Origin: Jimgerdemannia flammicorona
Lineage: Eukaryota; Mucoromycota; Endogonomycetes; Endogonales; Endogonaceae
Reading direction: 5' to 3'
NCBI GenBank assembly: GCA_003990745.1
Contig: RBNI01000335.1
Span: 1 to 33,251 of the forward strand
DNA: 33,251 bases
Below are positions 21,790 to 30,809 of the stretch, in pieces. The notes below the pieces were generated by a model. The model was given only the letters and a program-made list of their open reading frames with translations, searched no databases and had not been told where the DNA came from. Made by a program: the position numbers and the translations under genes. Numbering within the stretch: the stretch's first letter is position 1; each line of letters opens with the position of its first letter.

Positions 21790-23099
21790 ATGGAAAATAT
21801 AGTTTCAGTTTTTAGTATAAATACAGTTAAGAGATTCACTCAGATCTTTAACACTATTTGAACATTTCATATATAAAATCTCCTCAATGAATACAGCTTA
21901 GTAGAGTATATAAAACTATAAGCAAAAATTCAAGTTTATAATACTGTAAATAATTACTGAACATTATATGAGATTATATTTATATTATTGAACTTATAAA
22001 TAAAATATATAATATATACTACAATGATAAATAATATAGAGAATCTCTATATAATTATCATATATAAGTATTTATATTAAATCAATTTTACCTAAAATCT
22101 CAGCTATTCAATCTATAAATAAAATCTAAAAAAAGTATCTATAACTATGCTGATTATATTGATAATCTAGTAAATTAAGTAAATTTTCTCAATATATCTA
22201 TAGATTATATCAGTAATGGAGACAAAGTTCTAGTGCTTATAAGAGGTCTTCTAGAAGTATATAATATTGTCATTATAGCCATATATGAGAGCAGCAAGCT
22301 CTCCGACTATATCTATATAATAATGAGTCTTATGAATGAGAAAATATATTAAGGAAATAATATTAAAGATAATAAAAAAGCCTTTTATAGATTTTATAGA
22401 TATATATTATAGTAAGTGAGATCAACAATATAAGTAATAATAATAATAATAAGACTAGTGAACTCAAATCAAAAATCAACATAATAGTAGTTAATCAACT
22501 AAGTATAATAGTTATTGTGAATACTATAGTAAGTATGGACATAGAAAGTACTATTGTTATTACTGAGAGAATAATTGAAAGGGTAGTAAAAAAAATAATA
22601 ATATAGAGATCAGTATTGATAATGTGCAGACAGTGAAAAGAACTATTGAGATAAAGAGAAGTATAATAATATAAATACTACTAAAACTAATAACAACAGT
22701 TATATATTCTTTATATATAAATAATATATATAGATGATAGTTTTACTGCTTACTCTATTAGTTCTGCAAGTATAAGATCTATAAGTAGTTTTACCACTAA
22801 CTTAATATCTACAACTAGTTGGCAAAATACTTTTGAGCTGATAAAAAGTAGTGATATCAATCTTATATCCACCAAATATACTACTAATAATAGTCAATAA
22901 TAATGATATCTGACTTATAGATTTAGAAGTCATATAGTATATAATACTATAGAGAATAGTTCTCTATATATAAATCTTTCAAATATTCTATATCTATCAA
23001 ACTAGGTAACAACAATATCATCTATATTCAAGAAAAGGAAAATGTTGAGATATATCTCTATAGAAATATTATAGAGTCTACTGATATCTTTCTAGATAT
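21790..23099 (+). pseudogene. Ty1/copia retrotransposon gag and protease, heavily mutated, interrupted
   Basis: From an ATG at 21790 the decayed frames show copia Gag features. There is an N-terminal block like NLLNEYSLVEYI near 21,880-21,920. A UBN2-type block follows at about 22,200-22,330 (ISNGDKVLVLIRGLLEVYN then SKLSDYIYIIMSLMNE). A CCHC zinc knuckle at 22,516-22,557 keeps C, H and C, but its second Cys is Tyr. At 22,905-22,950 the aspartic protease site is recognisable as WLIDSGA-type codons in which every change is C-to-T or G-to-A. Frames shift between blocks and stops are frequent. The coding sequence stops at the gypsy insertion at 23,100 and resumes at 31,865. The 5' LTR and primer-binding site were not recognised upstream. 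Confidence 0.8.
23096..23099. repeat. Target-site duplication ATAT (left copy)
   Basis: ATAT directly precedes the gypsy LTR and recurs directly after the other LTR at 31,865-31,868. On its own it would be weak in AT-rich DNA, but deleting the gypsy plus one ATAT restores the copia reading frame across the junction. Confidence 0.65.
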
Positions 23100-23328
23100 T
23101 GTCACGTAGTGGTCGCTAAGTCCTTCAAATACACCAGATTCTCTTCAAGATATATCTCTAGACTAATTCAAGTTTGTTATAAGCAAGTTCTTATTGGAGT
23201 GCCTTTCCAAGGTCTTATAGTCCTCAAACTTCTTATTTTTAACTATCTTGTTATCTCTTAGATTGCTTGCAAGGAAGTGTGTATAAGTGAAACCAGAACT
23301 GACTTTATTTTAGAGGAAATAAGAGGGG

Positions 23329-23336
23329 TATTTATA
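23329..23336 (-). promoter_or_regulatory. TATA box in the 3' LTR
   Basis: TATAAATA on the minus strand within TTGTATAAATACCCC; upstream is AGCAACCA, downstream AATAAAGTCAGTTC. The position in the LTR is right for the U3/R boundary. Confidence 0.6.
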
Positions 23337-23438
23337 CAAAATATAATTCAATGGTTGCTAAGATATAAAGCTAAATATAAATTCCAATAACTAAAACTAC
23401 TAAGTTCCAGGGCTGGAATTGATGGTTGTACAGGTTCA

Positions 23439-23570
23439 GGATGCTGGCATTATTTAGTGTCACATCAAAATGCCGGTGCTGGAACAATTTCACATCACCT
23501 CAGAATACCAGTGCTGGCATTATCCAGTGTTACATGAGAATACTAGTGCTGGCATTATCCAGTGTAACAA
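23439..23570. repeat. Four 35-bp tandem repeats in the 3' LTR
   Basis: The core GCTGG starts at 23,443, 23,478, 23,513 and 23,548, exactly 35 bp apart. The best-kept unit contains CCAGTGCTGGCATTATCCAG, which includes the short inverted arms CCAG/CTGG. The block lies between the LTR reading frame and the TATA box, where promoter elements are expected. Confidence 0.75.
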
Positions 23571-23575
23571 AGAAC

Positions 23576-24388
23576 TTAGAGCAGAAAGTTCAGGATCATG
23601 GGGGCTTCATCATCATCATCACTGAAGGAGATGAGATCTGCGAATTTGTCATACAGGTTGCACATTTCGTGTATGTCGTGTGGGATGATGTTATTGCTGA
23701 TGACGTCATCACGTTCGGCTGTGGTGGGGAAATCGGGAACAAGGTCTGGAGCTCTCCAGTCTATGAGGTTCTCTTCCACAAAATAAGGAACAAATGTGGG
23801 GTCTTGGGGAGATCTAACCCAGATGCTTGGGCCTTGGAATACTGAGATCAATCCTTGTAGGAATTAGTCTGGGTTGTCCTGGAGGATGGGGTGCCAGAAG
23901 TCTTCTACTTTTTCACTGTTGAGGGTGATAGTGGACTGGGCTTCTGTAGCCACCCTGGCTTCTAGTGCATTGATATGGCAGGATGACAGGTCTCTGAAGT
24001 CTGAGACTCTAACATACTCCAAGTTGGGGATCAAACATGGTGTATGCCTGAAGATCTGATGGATCTTCTTAGCTGTCCTTGTTTCATATATATCTATGGG
24101 AGTGGCATCTTGTAGCTCTTGGGTGCTGGCCTGTGGGAACTTCTGGCAGAGGAGGTTTCCTATTTCATACTCCTGCCACATTTGGAGGCATTTGGTAGCA
24201 ATGGTGATCCTTGTTTCCATTTCACAGCAGTAGAGAATGAAGTGATAAGGGTCTGTAGTACCCAGGTAGACACTAGGAGTCCTTCTTGAGTAGGTCCCCA
24301 TGGCTCTTCTGATATCTTGAAACATCCTTTCCTCAACTGAGATACCTTGGTGATTCCTTGACCTTGAGGTTTGGTGGACAGCAGGCAT
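23576..24388 (-). pseudogene. LTR-internal reading frame (270 codons), one internal stop
   Basis: The frame runs from ATG (MPAVHQTSRSRNHQGIS...) to the stop after DDDDEAPMILNFLL and lies entirely inside the LTR, in the sense orientation of the element. It is exactly as long as the frame in the other LTR (813 bases including the stop), with no insertion or deletion despite many substitutions. One codon, Gln in the other copy (CAA), is TAA here near 23,864-23,866. No known domain is recognised. Visible features are an Arg/Ser-rich N-terminus, a central part rich in Tyr, Trp and Cys (for example LQMWQEYEIGNLL), a hydrophobic FWHPIL segment, and an acidic C-terminus ending in a short hydrophobic tail. 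Function unknown. It is a candidate accessory protein of the element. Confidence 0.6.
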
Positions 24389-24630
24389 TTTGTTTGTAGT
24401 AAGTCTTTGGGCTATTTTGGGATTGGTGGTTCTTATTGGTTGCTACTACTGCCATTCCTTGATCCTTCATTTATATTCTTCAGGATGCTTGTACTGTGGT
24501 CACAATGACTCACAGTTAGTCATCATTGCTCATCTCATATGCTGTATGATCTTCTTGTACTCTGATCTGGTGGCTTGTAAGGAAAGGCTGTCTCCTGTGC
24601 TGATGTCATTATTCTGAGATCACTATTACA

Positions 24631-24642
24631 TCTTCCTCCTGA
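24631..24642 (-). other. Polypurine tract
   Basis: The minus strand reads AGGAGGAAGA immediately before the TGTAATAG start of the 3' LTR, the expected primer site for plus-strand DNA synthesis. Confidence 0.8.
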
Positions 24643-24943
24643 ATAAGGATCTTCCTGAGCATCCTTATTCATTGGTCCAGTCTTGAAAAATTTGCTGATC
24701 TCATAACCTCTGGCAAGGGGTCAAAAAGTGGTGTTTATGGGCTGGCATCTTCTCTTTGTATTTTGGTGTGATGGTGAAGGGTTGCTCTCTTCATATAGAG
24801 CAAGGGCCTGATTCTGATCTTGACCAATCAGTTGACAGTTTGAACTCCTCTGACTTTGAAAGTCTCACAGATGAGTAGTTGTCAGTGCCGTATCCCTTAG
24901 AGAATGGTCCAGACAGATAGCCTGCTGGTCACAGAACATGCTG

Positions 24944-26180
24944 TTATGATTCGCAGACTAGAACCTCACAGGCAGTCATCACATTTTGCTTCTCTTGTAT
25001 AGGTTCATGGTACTTCTTGAGTCTGTTCCTGTGTACTGTAGTAGGCAGTATGGTCCCTGAGATTTTTCTAAGCCAGAAGGTAGTTCCCTTGATATCTTGC
25101 ACATAGAAGGGTCCTTCCCATTTGGGCTCCAGTTTTTGCAACCATGAGACTTCTACCATATTTTGATACAGTAGAACCTTTTCTCTAATTCGGATAGGTT
25201 CTAAGGCTTTGTGATTTTTTTCCACATTCTTCCTTGTCAGTGCTTGTGACTTGGTGATGTAATCTTCAGCCTTCTTCCTGATTTGGTGTAGTCTCTGGAT
25301 TTCTGCATCAACCTGTCTCCAAGTTAGGTCTAGATTTGTGGCTGAGGTTCCATCAGAATCTTCTTCTCCAAAGAGCAGCTCTCTTGGGGTAAAGTGTGTG
25401 CTCTGTGACTGTATATCTCATAGGACAGAGAGGGTGATTGGGAGATAGTTATCCCAATTCTCATATGTCTCTGAGATCTTCACTAGGATGTTCTTGAGGG
25501 TCTTGTTGGTTCTCTCCATCTGTCCATTTCCTTGAGAGTGGTACATGGTGGTCTTGATGTGCTGGATCTTGTATTTCTGATATATTATCTCATAGAATCT
25601 ATTGATAAATTCTGTGCTGCAGTCTGTGGTAATTTGCTTCAGTGTCTTATAGTGGCAGATGATTTCTTGGTACAGGAAGTCAGCTATAGAGAGGGCATTG
25701 GCTTCTTGTAATGCTCCTGCCTCTATCTATTTGGTGAAGAGGTCTATAAAAACTATAATATAGCAGTTTCCTGATAGTGTTACTGGTAGTGGTTCAATGA
25801 TATCCATTGCAATGTGGTGGAAGAAGATAGGCTCAATTCTTGATGACCTAGGTACCTGGTCTTACTGATCTTGTTTCTGTTTTTGGTACTTGTCACACTC
25901 TTTGATAAATTGGCGCAGGTCTTCTTCCATCTTGGGATACCATATGGTTCTTCTTGCCTTGTTGTATGTGTTGGTTCCTCCTAAGTGTCCTTGCTCATAT
26001 ACTTTCTTCATTACTTGATACTTCTTGTATTCAGATATTACTAGCTTTCCTTCTTTTCTGAGTGTAGTGTTGTCTAATTCAAACTGTTTCCAAGTCCAGT
26101 TAATGATAGTGATTGTCCAGAGATCAAGGTGGTTGGGCATCTTCCGCTACCCAAGATAGCTGATTAATCCATAGTATAGC
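24944..26180 (-). pseudogene. Integrase of the gypsy element, broken
   Basis: Integrase inserts the cDNA into the genome. In order: an H2C2 zinc-binding region (EQGHLGGTNTYNKARRTIWY ... ECDKYQ, about 25,870-25,990) whose last Cys is Tyr; a catalytic core with Asp in VFIDLFTK (25,742-25,744), Asp in ITTDCSTEF (25,622-25,624) and Glu in GQMERTNKTL (25,514-25,516), the last two separated by 35 residues; and a GPY/F-type module LEPKWEGPFYV near 25,110-25,135, then TVHRNRLKKYHEP. Stops interrupt it before the H2C2 region (TAG), near 25,864 (TAA), after FTK (TAG in a Trp codon) and in LSVL-stop-DIQ (TGA). The frame is offset by one base from RNase H; an ATGAATAA overlap sits at the junction near 26,184-26,191. 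The triad itself is intact. Confidence 0.88.
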
Positions 26181-26183
26181 TCC

Positions 26184-27596
26184 TTATTCATATTGAATAG
26201 TCTTGATGGGGGTGTTTTGGAGTGTCCTTGAGAGTGCATCGGCATTGGTATTGGTCTTTTCTAAGCAGTGCTTGATAGTACAGTCATACTCTTGCAGCCT
26301 GTAGATCCATCTGGCATATATTCCTTTGGGGTTCAGAGTATGGAATAGCCAGGCAAGAGCAGAATGGTCTGTTTGAATAGTGAAGTGTTTCCCAGCTAGG
26401 TAGTAGTGGAACTTGTCTACTGCCCAGACTACTGCTAAGCATTCAAGCTTGCATGACTCATAGTTCTGTTCTGCTCCGCAGGTACCTTGGCTTGTATAGA
26501 AGATGACATATTCATGTCTACCTTTCTTCTGAGCTAGGACTGCTCCAAGTCCTATAGCACTCACATCTGTCTGTAGGATGAATTCTAGGTTCCAGTCTGG
26601 TCTTCTGAGGATGGGTGCTTGGGTCAACCTGATCTTGAGTTCATTGAAGGTTTCTTGGCACTCCTTGGTCTATTCGAATTTGGTCTCCTTCTTCAGTAGC
26701 TCATAGATAGGTGCTGCAATGTTGGAGTATCCTTTGATGAATCTTCTGTAGTAGCTGGCTAGTCCAAGGAAGGCATGGACTTCCATGGTTGTTCTGGGTC
26801 TTGGGTAGGCTGCAACAGCCTCAATCTTCATGGGGTCTGTGTGGATTCTGGTCTGGTTGATGAGGTGTCCTAGGTAGGCAATTTCTTGAGCAGCAAACTT
26901 ACATTTCTTGGGCTTAATGTAGAGGCCATGCTCCTTGAGCCTCTTGAGGACTAGCTGTATGTGATTGATATGTTCCCATGCAGTGTTGCTGAAGATGATC
27001 ATATTATCAATATAGACAAAGAGCCATTTTCTGATCTCATTGCTGAAGACTCTGTTCATCATTTGCTGGAAACTTGCTGGAGCATTGCACATTCCAAATG
27101 GCATTTGCAGGTAGATATAGGTGGCATCAGGTGTGATGAAGGCTGATTTCTCACTGGCATCTTGAGTGAGACCAATCTGATGGAAGCCTGAGAACAGATC
27201 CAAGGTGGTGTAGTATTTGGCTTTGCTTCCAAGGGTGGTAAGAATTTCTTGAATATTTGGCAAGGGCTGCCTATCCTTCTTGGTGATAGCATTGAGCTTC
27301 TTGTAGTCAATGCAGAGTCTTAGTGCAAACTCTCCAGGCTTGCTTCCTTTCTTCAGGGCTAAGACAATGGGTGAGGCCCAGGGGCTGATAGCTTGCTTGA
27401 TAATTCTGGCTTCTTCCATTTCCTTGAGTTCTGCTCACAGCCACTCTCTGTAGGCAGATGGTATGGGTCTGGCTTTCTGGTAGATAGGCTTGGTATCACC
27501 AGTGTCAACTTCGTGATAGTACTTGGGTTCTTGATTGTGGATATCTCTAAAGTCTGTAGCAAGTACTCCTTCATTCTGGTGCAGGATCTTGAGAAG
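26184..27596 (-). pseudogene. Reverse transcriptase and RNase H of the gypsy element, broken
   Basis: The reverse transcriptase copies element RNA into DNA, and RNase H removes the RNA. Visible motifs: the lead-in VDTGDTKPIYQKARPIPSAY; ISPWASPIVL; LCIDYKKLNAITKKDRQPLP; YYTTLDLFSGFHQI; FGMCNAPASFQ; the polymerase box FVYIDNMIIFS (27,003-27,014), where the second Asp of YxDD is Asn; and AYLGHLI. RNase H follows with LQTDVSAIGLGAVL, the Glu in LECLAVVWAV, TIQTDHSALAWL and NADALSRTL. Stops: TAA at the 5' edge (27,597-27,599), TGA near 27,434, and TAG at 26,670-26,672 in what is normally a Trp codon. The D-to-N change removes a metal-binding residue, so the polymerase would be inactive even without the stops. 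Confidence 0.93.
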
Positions 27597-28607
27597 TTAT
27601 TCCTCCAGGGGAAAGTTTTCTCCAATGGTATATGTATGCTTGTTCTGGTCCTTGTCTTTCCTGTGTTCAAGTTCGGTAATCTTGGTAGCAGCATAGGCTC
27701 CTCTTCCAGTAGATCCAAAGCCTTGTTCTCCTCTCTTGGTCTTGATGAGTTCGATGGCTTCTATGATCTTGGGCTTCTTGATTTCGTGGATCAGCATCTG
27801 ACCAATCCTGTCATGCTTCTTGACTTCGAAGGGGGTGGTGGGGTTGTGATTTCTGACTATGAGGAAGATCTTGCCAGTGTAATCAGGGTCAATTACTCCT
27901 CCTTCAACTGAGATTTTGCTTTTGGTCAGACTGCTCCTGGTCTTGATAATTCCAGCATAGTTCTCTGACAGCTTGACTCCAATTCCAGTGCCAAGTAGGG
28001 TAGTTGTCTGTGGTTCAAGGGTAGCATCTTGAATGCTGGCAAGGTCCATTCCTATGGCTCCTTCAGTCTTGTATTCTGGGATCTTAGCTTCAGGGTGAAA
28101 CTTCTTAACCTTGAGGGTGATGTCTGATTCTTGTTCCTTCTCATTGTTACTGTCAGCTTGAAGCTCTGGGGATTGGTCATCTTCTTCAGCTTTCCTTTTT
28201 GCTTCGGCAGCTTCTTGCTCATGTTCCTGTTGGCAGATTTTCCTGACTTCACTGATACAGGACCAGCAGTCATTCAGGTGTTCGGAGTAGTACATTCTAG
28301 TACCATGGGGGCATCTTCCTTGAGGGGCATAGCCATCGATGATCTTGTTGTACCACTGCTCATCTGTGAGCTTGAGTGTCTTGTTCTTGTTCTTGTTCAC
28401 CGAGTGCATGAAGACCTCTGTGTCTTCTTCATCTCCTTCCTCCATGTCTAGTAGGACTCCTTTATGGACATTGATAGTGACTTGTACCTTTCTTCCTCTG
28501 TAGTTGATCTGCATCTTCTGGGCATTGAGATCAATGATGGCCTTGGCCTTGTAAAGCCATTGGTTGCCAATGAGAATGTCATAGTTGGTGGTGCTTGTAA
28601 CAATCAC
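27597..28607 (-). pseudogene. Protease end, Cys/His-rich linker and dUTPase of the gypsy Pol polyprotein
   Basis: This is an open stretch of 336 residues in the main gag-pol frame. Residues 1-35 are the end of the protease (YDILIGNQWLYKAKAIIDLN). Residues about 86-127 form a Cys/His-rich segment (GRCPHGTRMYYSEH ... DCWSC). Residues about 130-165 are charged. Residues about 165-303 (28,115-27,699) are a trimeric-type dUTPase, which hydrolyses dUTP to dUMP and keeps uracil out of cDNA. Its motifs are: 1, GAIGMDLAS; 2, TRSSLTKSKI; 3, GGVIDPDYTGKI with the catalytic Asp region intact; 4, HDRIGQMLI; 5, RGEQGFGSTGRG. No stop or motif loss is seen in this part, in contrast to the regions on both sides. 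A dUTPase between protease and reverse transcriptase is uncommon for gypsy elements. Confidence 0.9.
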
Positions 28608-28850
28608 ATCTACTGGGATAGTAGCTCCTCCTATCTTGATGGGGACTTCTCAGATTTTGCCAAGGGGGGTAGCTCATGTACCATCTGCTGTGACATAGAC
28701 CATCTTGGTGGACTCTTCAATATCTCAACCTAGGTGGTCAATTGCCTTCTTGCTCATGAGGCATCCTCTAGCACTAGTATCAATAATGGCATCAAAGATA
28801 CAGTCTTTGATCTGGCAGAGGGTATAGGCTGATATCTTGCACTAGTCTTC
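28503..28850 (-). pseudogene. Retropepsin-type aspartic protease of the gypsy element, broken
   Basis: The minus strand reads FDAIIDTSARGCLMSKKAI with the active-site DTSA at 28,770-28,781 (DTGA/DSGA in most relatives). It continues to YDILIGNQWL, the second conserved part of gypsy proteases. Three TGA stops lie between the two (near 28,725, 28,673 and 28,652); each is one C-to-T change from CGA (Arg). The protease would cleave the Gag-Pol polyprotein. Confidence 0.8.
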
Positions 28851-30296
28851 AGATTCTTCACCTGAGTTCTTGGATTCTTCCTGTATATTGTGAGCTTCTA
28901 CAATCTTGTACTCTTGATTCTTGGCGATAGTTGCAAGTCCTACTCTCAACTGCTATCTGAAGGCAGAGACTTCAGCTAGCTGTCCAAAGGTAACATTGAC
29001 CTTCTGTTCCTTGAGATCCTTGTAGATATCATACTGGTGGATCTTGGTCTTGTACAGCTTTTGTTCCTTCTTGCTTTTGCTTTCTCCTGAGACTGGAGTA
29101 GTGCCTTCAATGATTTGGCAGGCAGCTTCATCTAACTCTATGTCTTGATCAATCTCCTCGAGTTGGGTCTTACTTTGAATAGTGACAGCTGGGTTCTTCT
29201 TTGGTCTTCCAACTGGCTTGCTGTTGCTCTTCTTGTCATAGGGCTTGGACCAGGTTCTGGTATCTTCAGTAGCAGGGTAGAATTTGAGCTCCTCATAATA
29301 CTCTTCATCATCAGTATCACCAATTTTCTCGATGACTACTGCATTGGTTTGTTCTCTGGTTCTGCTAGCATTGCTTGGTTGGGCTTTGTATCTCATTTCA
29401 GTCATGCAATTCTTTGCATAGTTGCCTTCTTCTCTACATCTGAAACATGTGATGTTATTGCATTCTTCTGTAGCAGCTGTAAATCTCTATACTGGTCTCC
29501 TGTTGGCACTTTGGACTTCTCTAACAATATCACCAAGGTGTGTAGTCATCTTGGCAAACTGCTTGGCGAGTTCTTCCACTGGATCAGCTTTGGCTGTCTT
29601 GGGGATAGGTGGGGTTGGTTGTCTGTTTATGACTGTGGCAGGTAGGATACTAGTTGGCTTTGATGGCTCCATCTTGATGCCAGTTATTTTCTCCATTGAG
29701 TGTTCAGCAGGGTGTCTGGCAGTCCAATATCTCTGTGCAAAGACCACTTTCTGATCAAGGGTCAGTACAGCTGGGGTAGACCAGATTACTAGGGCAATTT
29801 CAGAGTAAACTTCTTTGAGGAAGGTTGAATCTGCTATTTGTTCCTTGAGGCAGTCATCATAGCCAGCTAAGACAATCTGGTGGTAGATTCATGTATAGAA
29901 TGAGTTGAGATCTTCACTAAGTCCCTGGCAGATAGTATTGAGTTGATCCTTGAGAGCTTGCTTGATCTCTTTGGTATAATATGTTGTTCTGAGGAAGACC
30001 TTTATGTTGGTAAGTTTGGCTGCACCAGCATCAGCAATGGTGGCTGCAATGAACTTATCTCTGGTAGGTCCTCTGAGGCTGACTGGTAGAAGGGCCAATT
30101 GAGCATCCACACCAAGGGCTCATATGGCAGTGAATTGTTCAAAGTCTTCAATGAAGGTCAGGATTGACTCTTCAGTAGTATATCTATAGAATGTGGGGGG
30201 ATGCATTTCTATCTTATCTTGAATTCTTGCAGGGGTGACTCTTGTAGTCAGGGTAGTTGTTGTGGGGGTTGTTCATTTTTCAGCTTGAAAGTGAGG
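28851..30296 (-). pseudogene. Gag of the gypsy element, broken
   Basis: Gag forms the particle that packages element RNA. In the same frame as pol, the sequence includes ESILTFIEDFEQFTAI, ALLPVSLRGPTRDKFIAATI, IKQALKDQLNTICQG, and later a Pro-rich stretch. A zinc knuckle follows at 29,406-29,447 (CFRCREEGNYAKNC). Its spacing is CX2CX4-X-X4C, but the His position is Asn (AAC), so metal binding should be weakened. Downstream is an acidic and basic linker with GRPKKNPAVT. Stops seen: TGA near 30,288, TGA near 30,120, TGA near 29,890, TAG near 29,489, TAG near 28,950 and TAG near 28,851. The original start codon is not clear; an ATG near 30,275 is out of frame. Confidence 0.82.
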
Positions 30297-30311
30297 GATT
30301 TATCTTGAATT

Positions 30312-30329
30312 GCCAGCCAATGGGCACCA
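30312..30329 (-). other. Primer-binding site
   Basis: Three bases after the end of the 5' LTR the minus strand reads TGGTGCCCATTGGCTGGC. It begins with TGG, the complement of the CCA end of a tRNA. The tRNA identity was not determined; it does not look like the common initiator-Met site. Confidence 0.65.
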
Positions 30330-30562
30330 AGTTGTCATGTAGTGATTGCTGAGTCCTTCAAATACACCAGATTCTCTTCAAGATATATCTCTTAGACTAA
30401 CTCAAGTTTGTTATAAGCAAGTTCTTATTGGAGTACCTTCCTAAGGTCTTATAGTCCTCAAACTTCTTATCTTTAACTGTCTTGTTATCTCTTAGATTAC
30501 TTGCAAGGAAGTGTTTGTAAGTGAAACTGGAACTGACTTTATTTCAGAGGAAATAAGAGGGG

Positions 30563-30570
30563 TATTTATA
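30563..30570 (-). promoter_or_regulatory. TATA box in the 5' LTR
   Basis: TATAAATA on the minus strand, identical in setting to the copy in the 3' LTR. In the 5' LTR it would drive transcription of the element. Confidence 0.6.
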
Positions 30571-30672
30571 CAAAATATAATTCAATGGTTGCTAAGATAT
30601 AAAGCTAAATATAAATTTCAATAACTAAAACTACTAAGTTCCAGGGCTGGTATTGATGGTTGTACAGGTTCA

Positions 30673-30805
30673 GGATGCTGACATTATTTAGTGTCACATC
30701 AAAATGCTGGTACTGGAACAATTTCGCATCACCTCAGAATACCAGTGCTGGTATTATCCAGTGTTATATGAGAATACTGGTGCTGGCATTATCCAGTATA
30801 ACAAA
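30673..30805. repeat. Four 35-bp tandem repeats in the 5' LTR
   Basis: Cores start at 30,677, 30,712, 30,747 and 30,782, again exactly 35 bp apart. The spacing is kept although the sequence has changed. Confidence 0.75.
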
Positions 30806-30809
30806 GAAC

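Larger units (their letters stand above)
13360..23099. other. Extremely AT-rich, CpG-free block of decayed repeats
   Basis: Scanning by eye I find only two CG dinucleotides in about 9.7 kb (near 17,678 and 22,296). The block has almost no open frames. Parts still recognisable are listed separately: minisatellites, an inverted repeat, microsatellites and a copia element. This composition fits heavily mutated, probably heterochromatic transposon DNA (C-to-T/G-to-A decay as in RIP or methyl-cytosine deamination). 13,360-14,730 and 19,020-21,430 hold nothing I can name. Confidence 0.7.
23100..24630 (-). repeat. 3' LTR of the gypsy element
   Basis: The minus strand runs TGTAATAG...ACGTGACA, with canonical TG/CA ends. 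It contains, in transcription order, a 270-codon frame (start 24,388), a 4 x 35-bp repeat block, a TATA box at 23,329-23,336 and about 230 bp beyond it. It keeps CpG at several sites mutated in the other copy and vice versa. Confidence 0.93.

Noticed and set aside
24640..24943. Chromodomain after the integrase
   Set aside because: The integrase frame ends at 24,944 and the remaining 300 bp to the LTR shows no chromodomain residues.
27393..29754. Long plus-strand frames (110-172 codons) within the gypsy
   Set aside because: They are antisense shadows of the gag-pol frame, open because the sense strand is coding.
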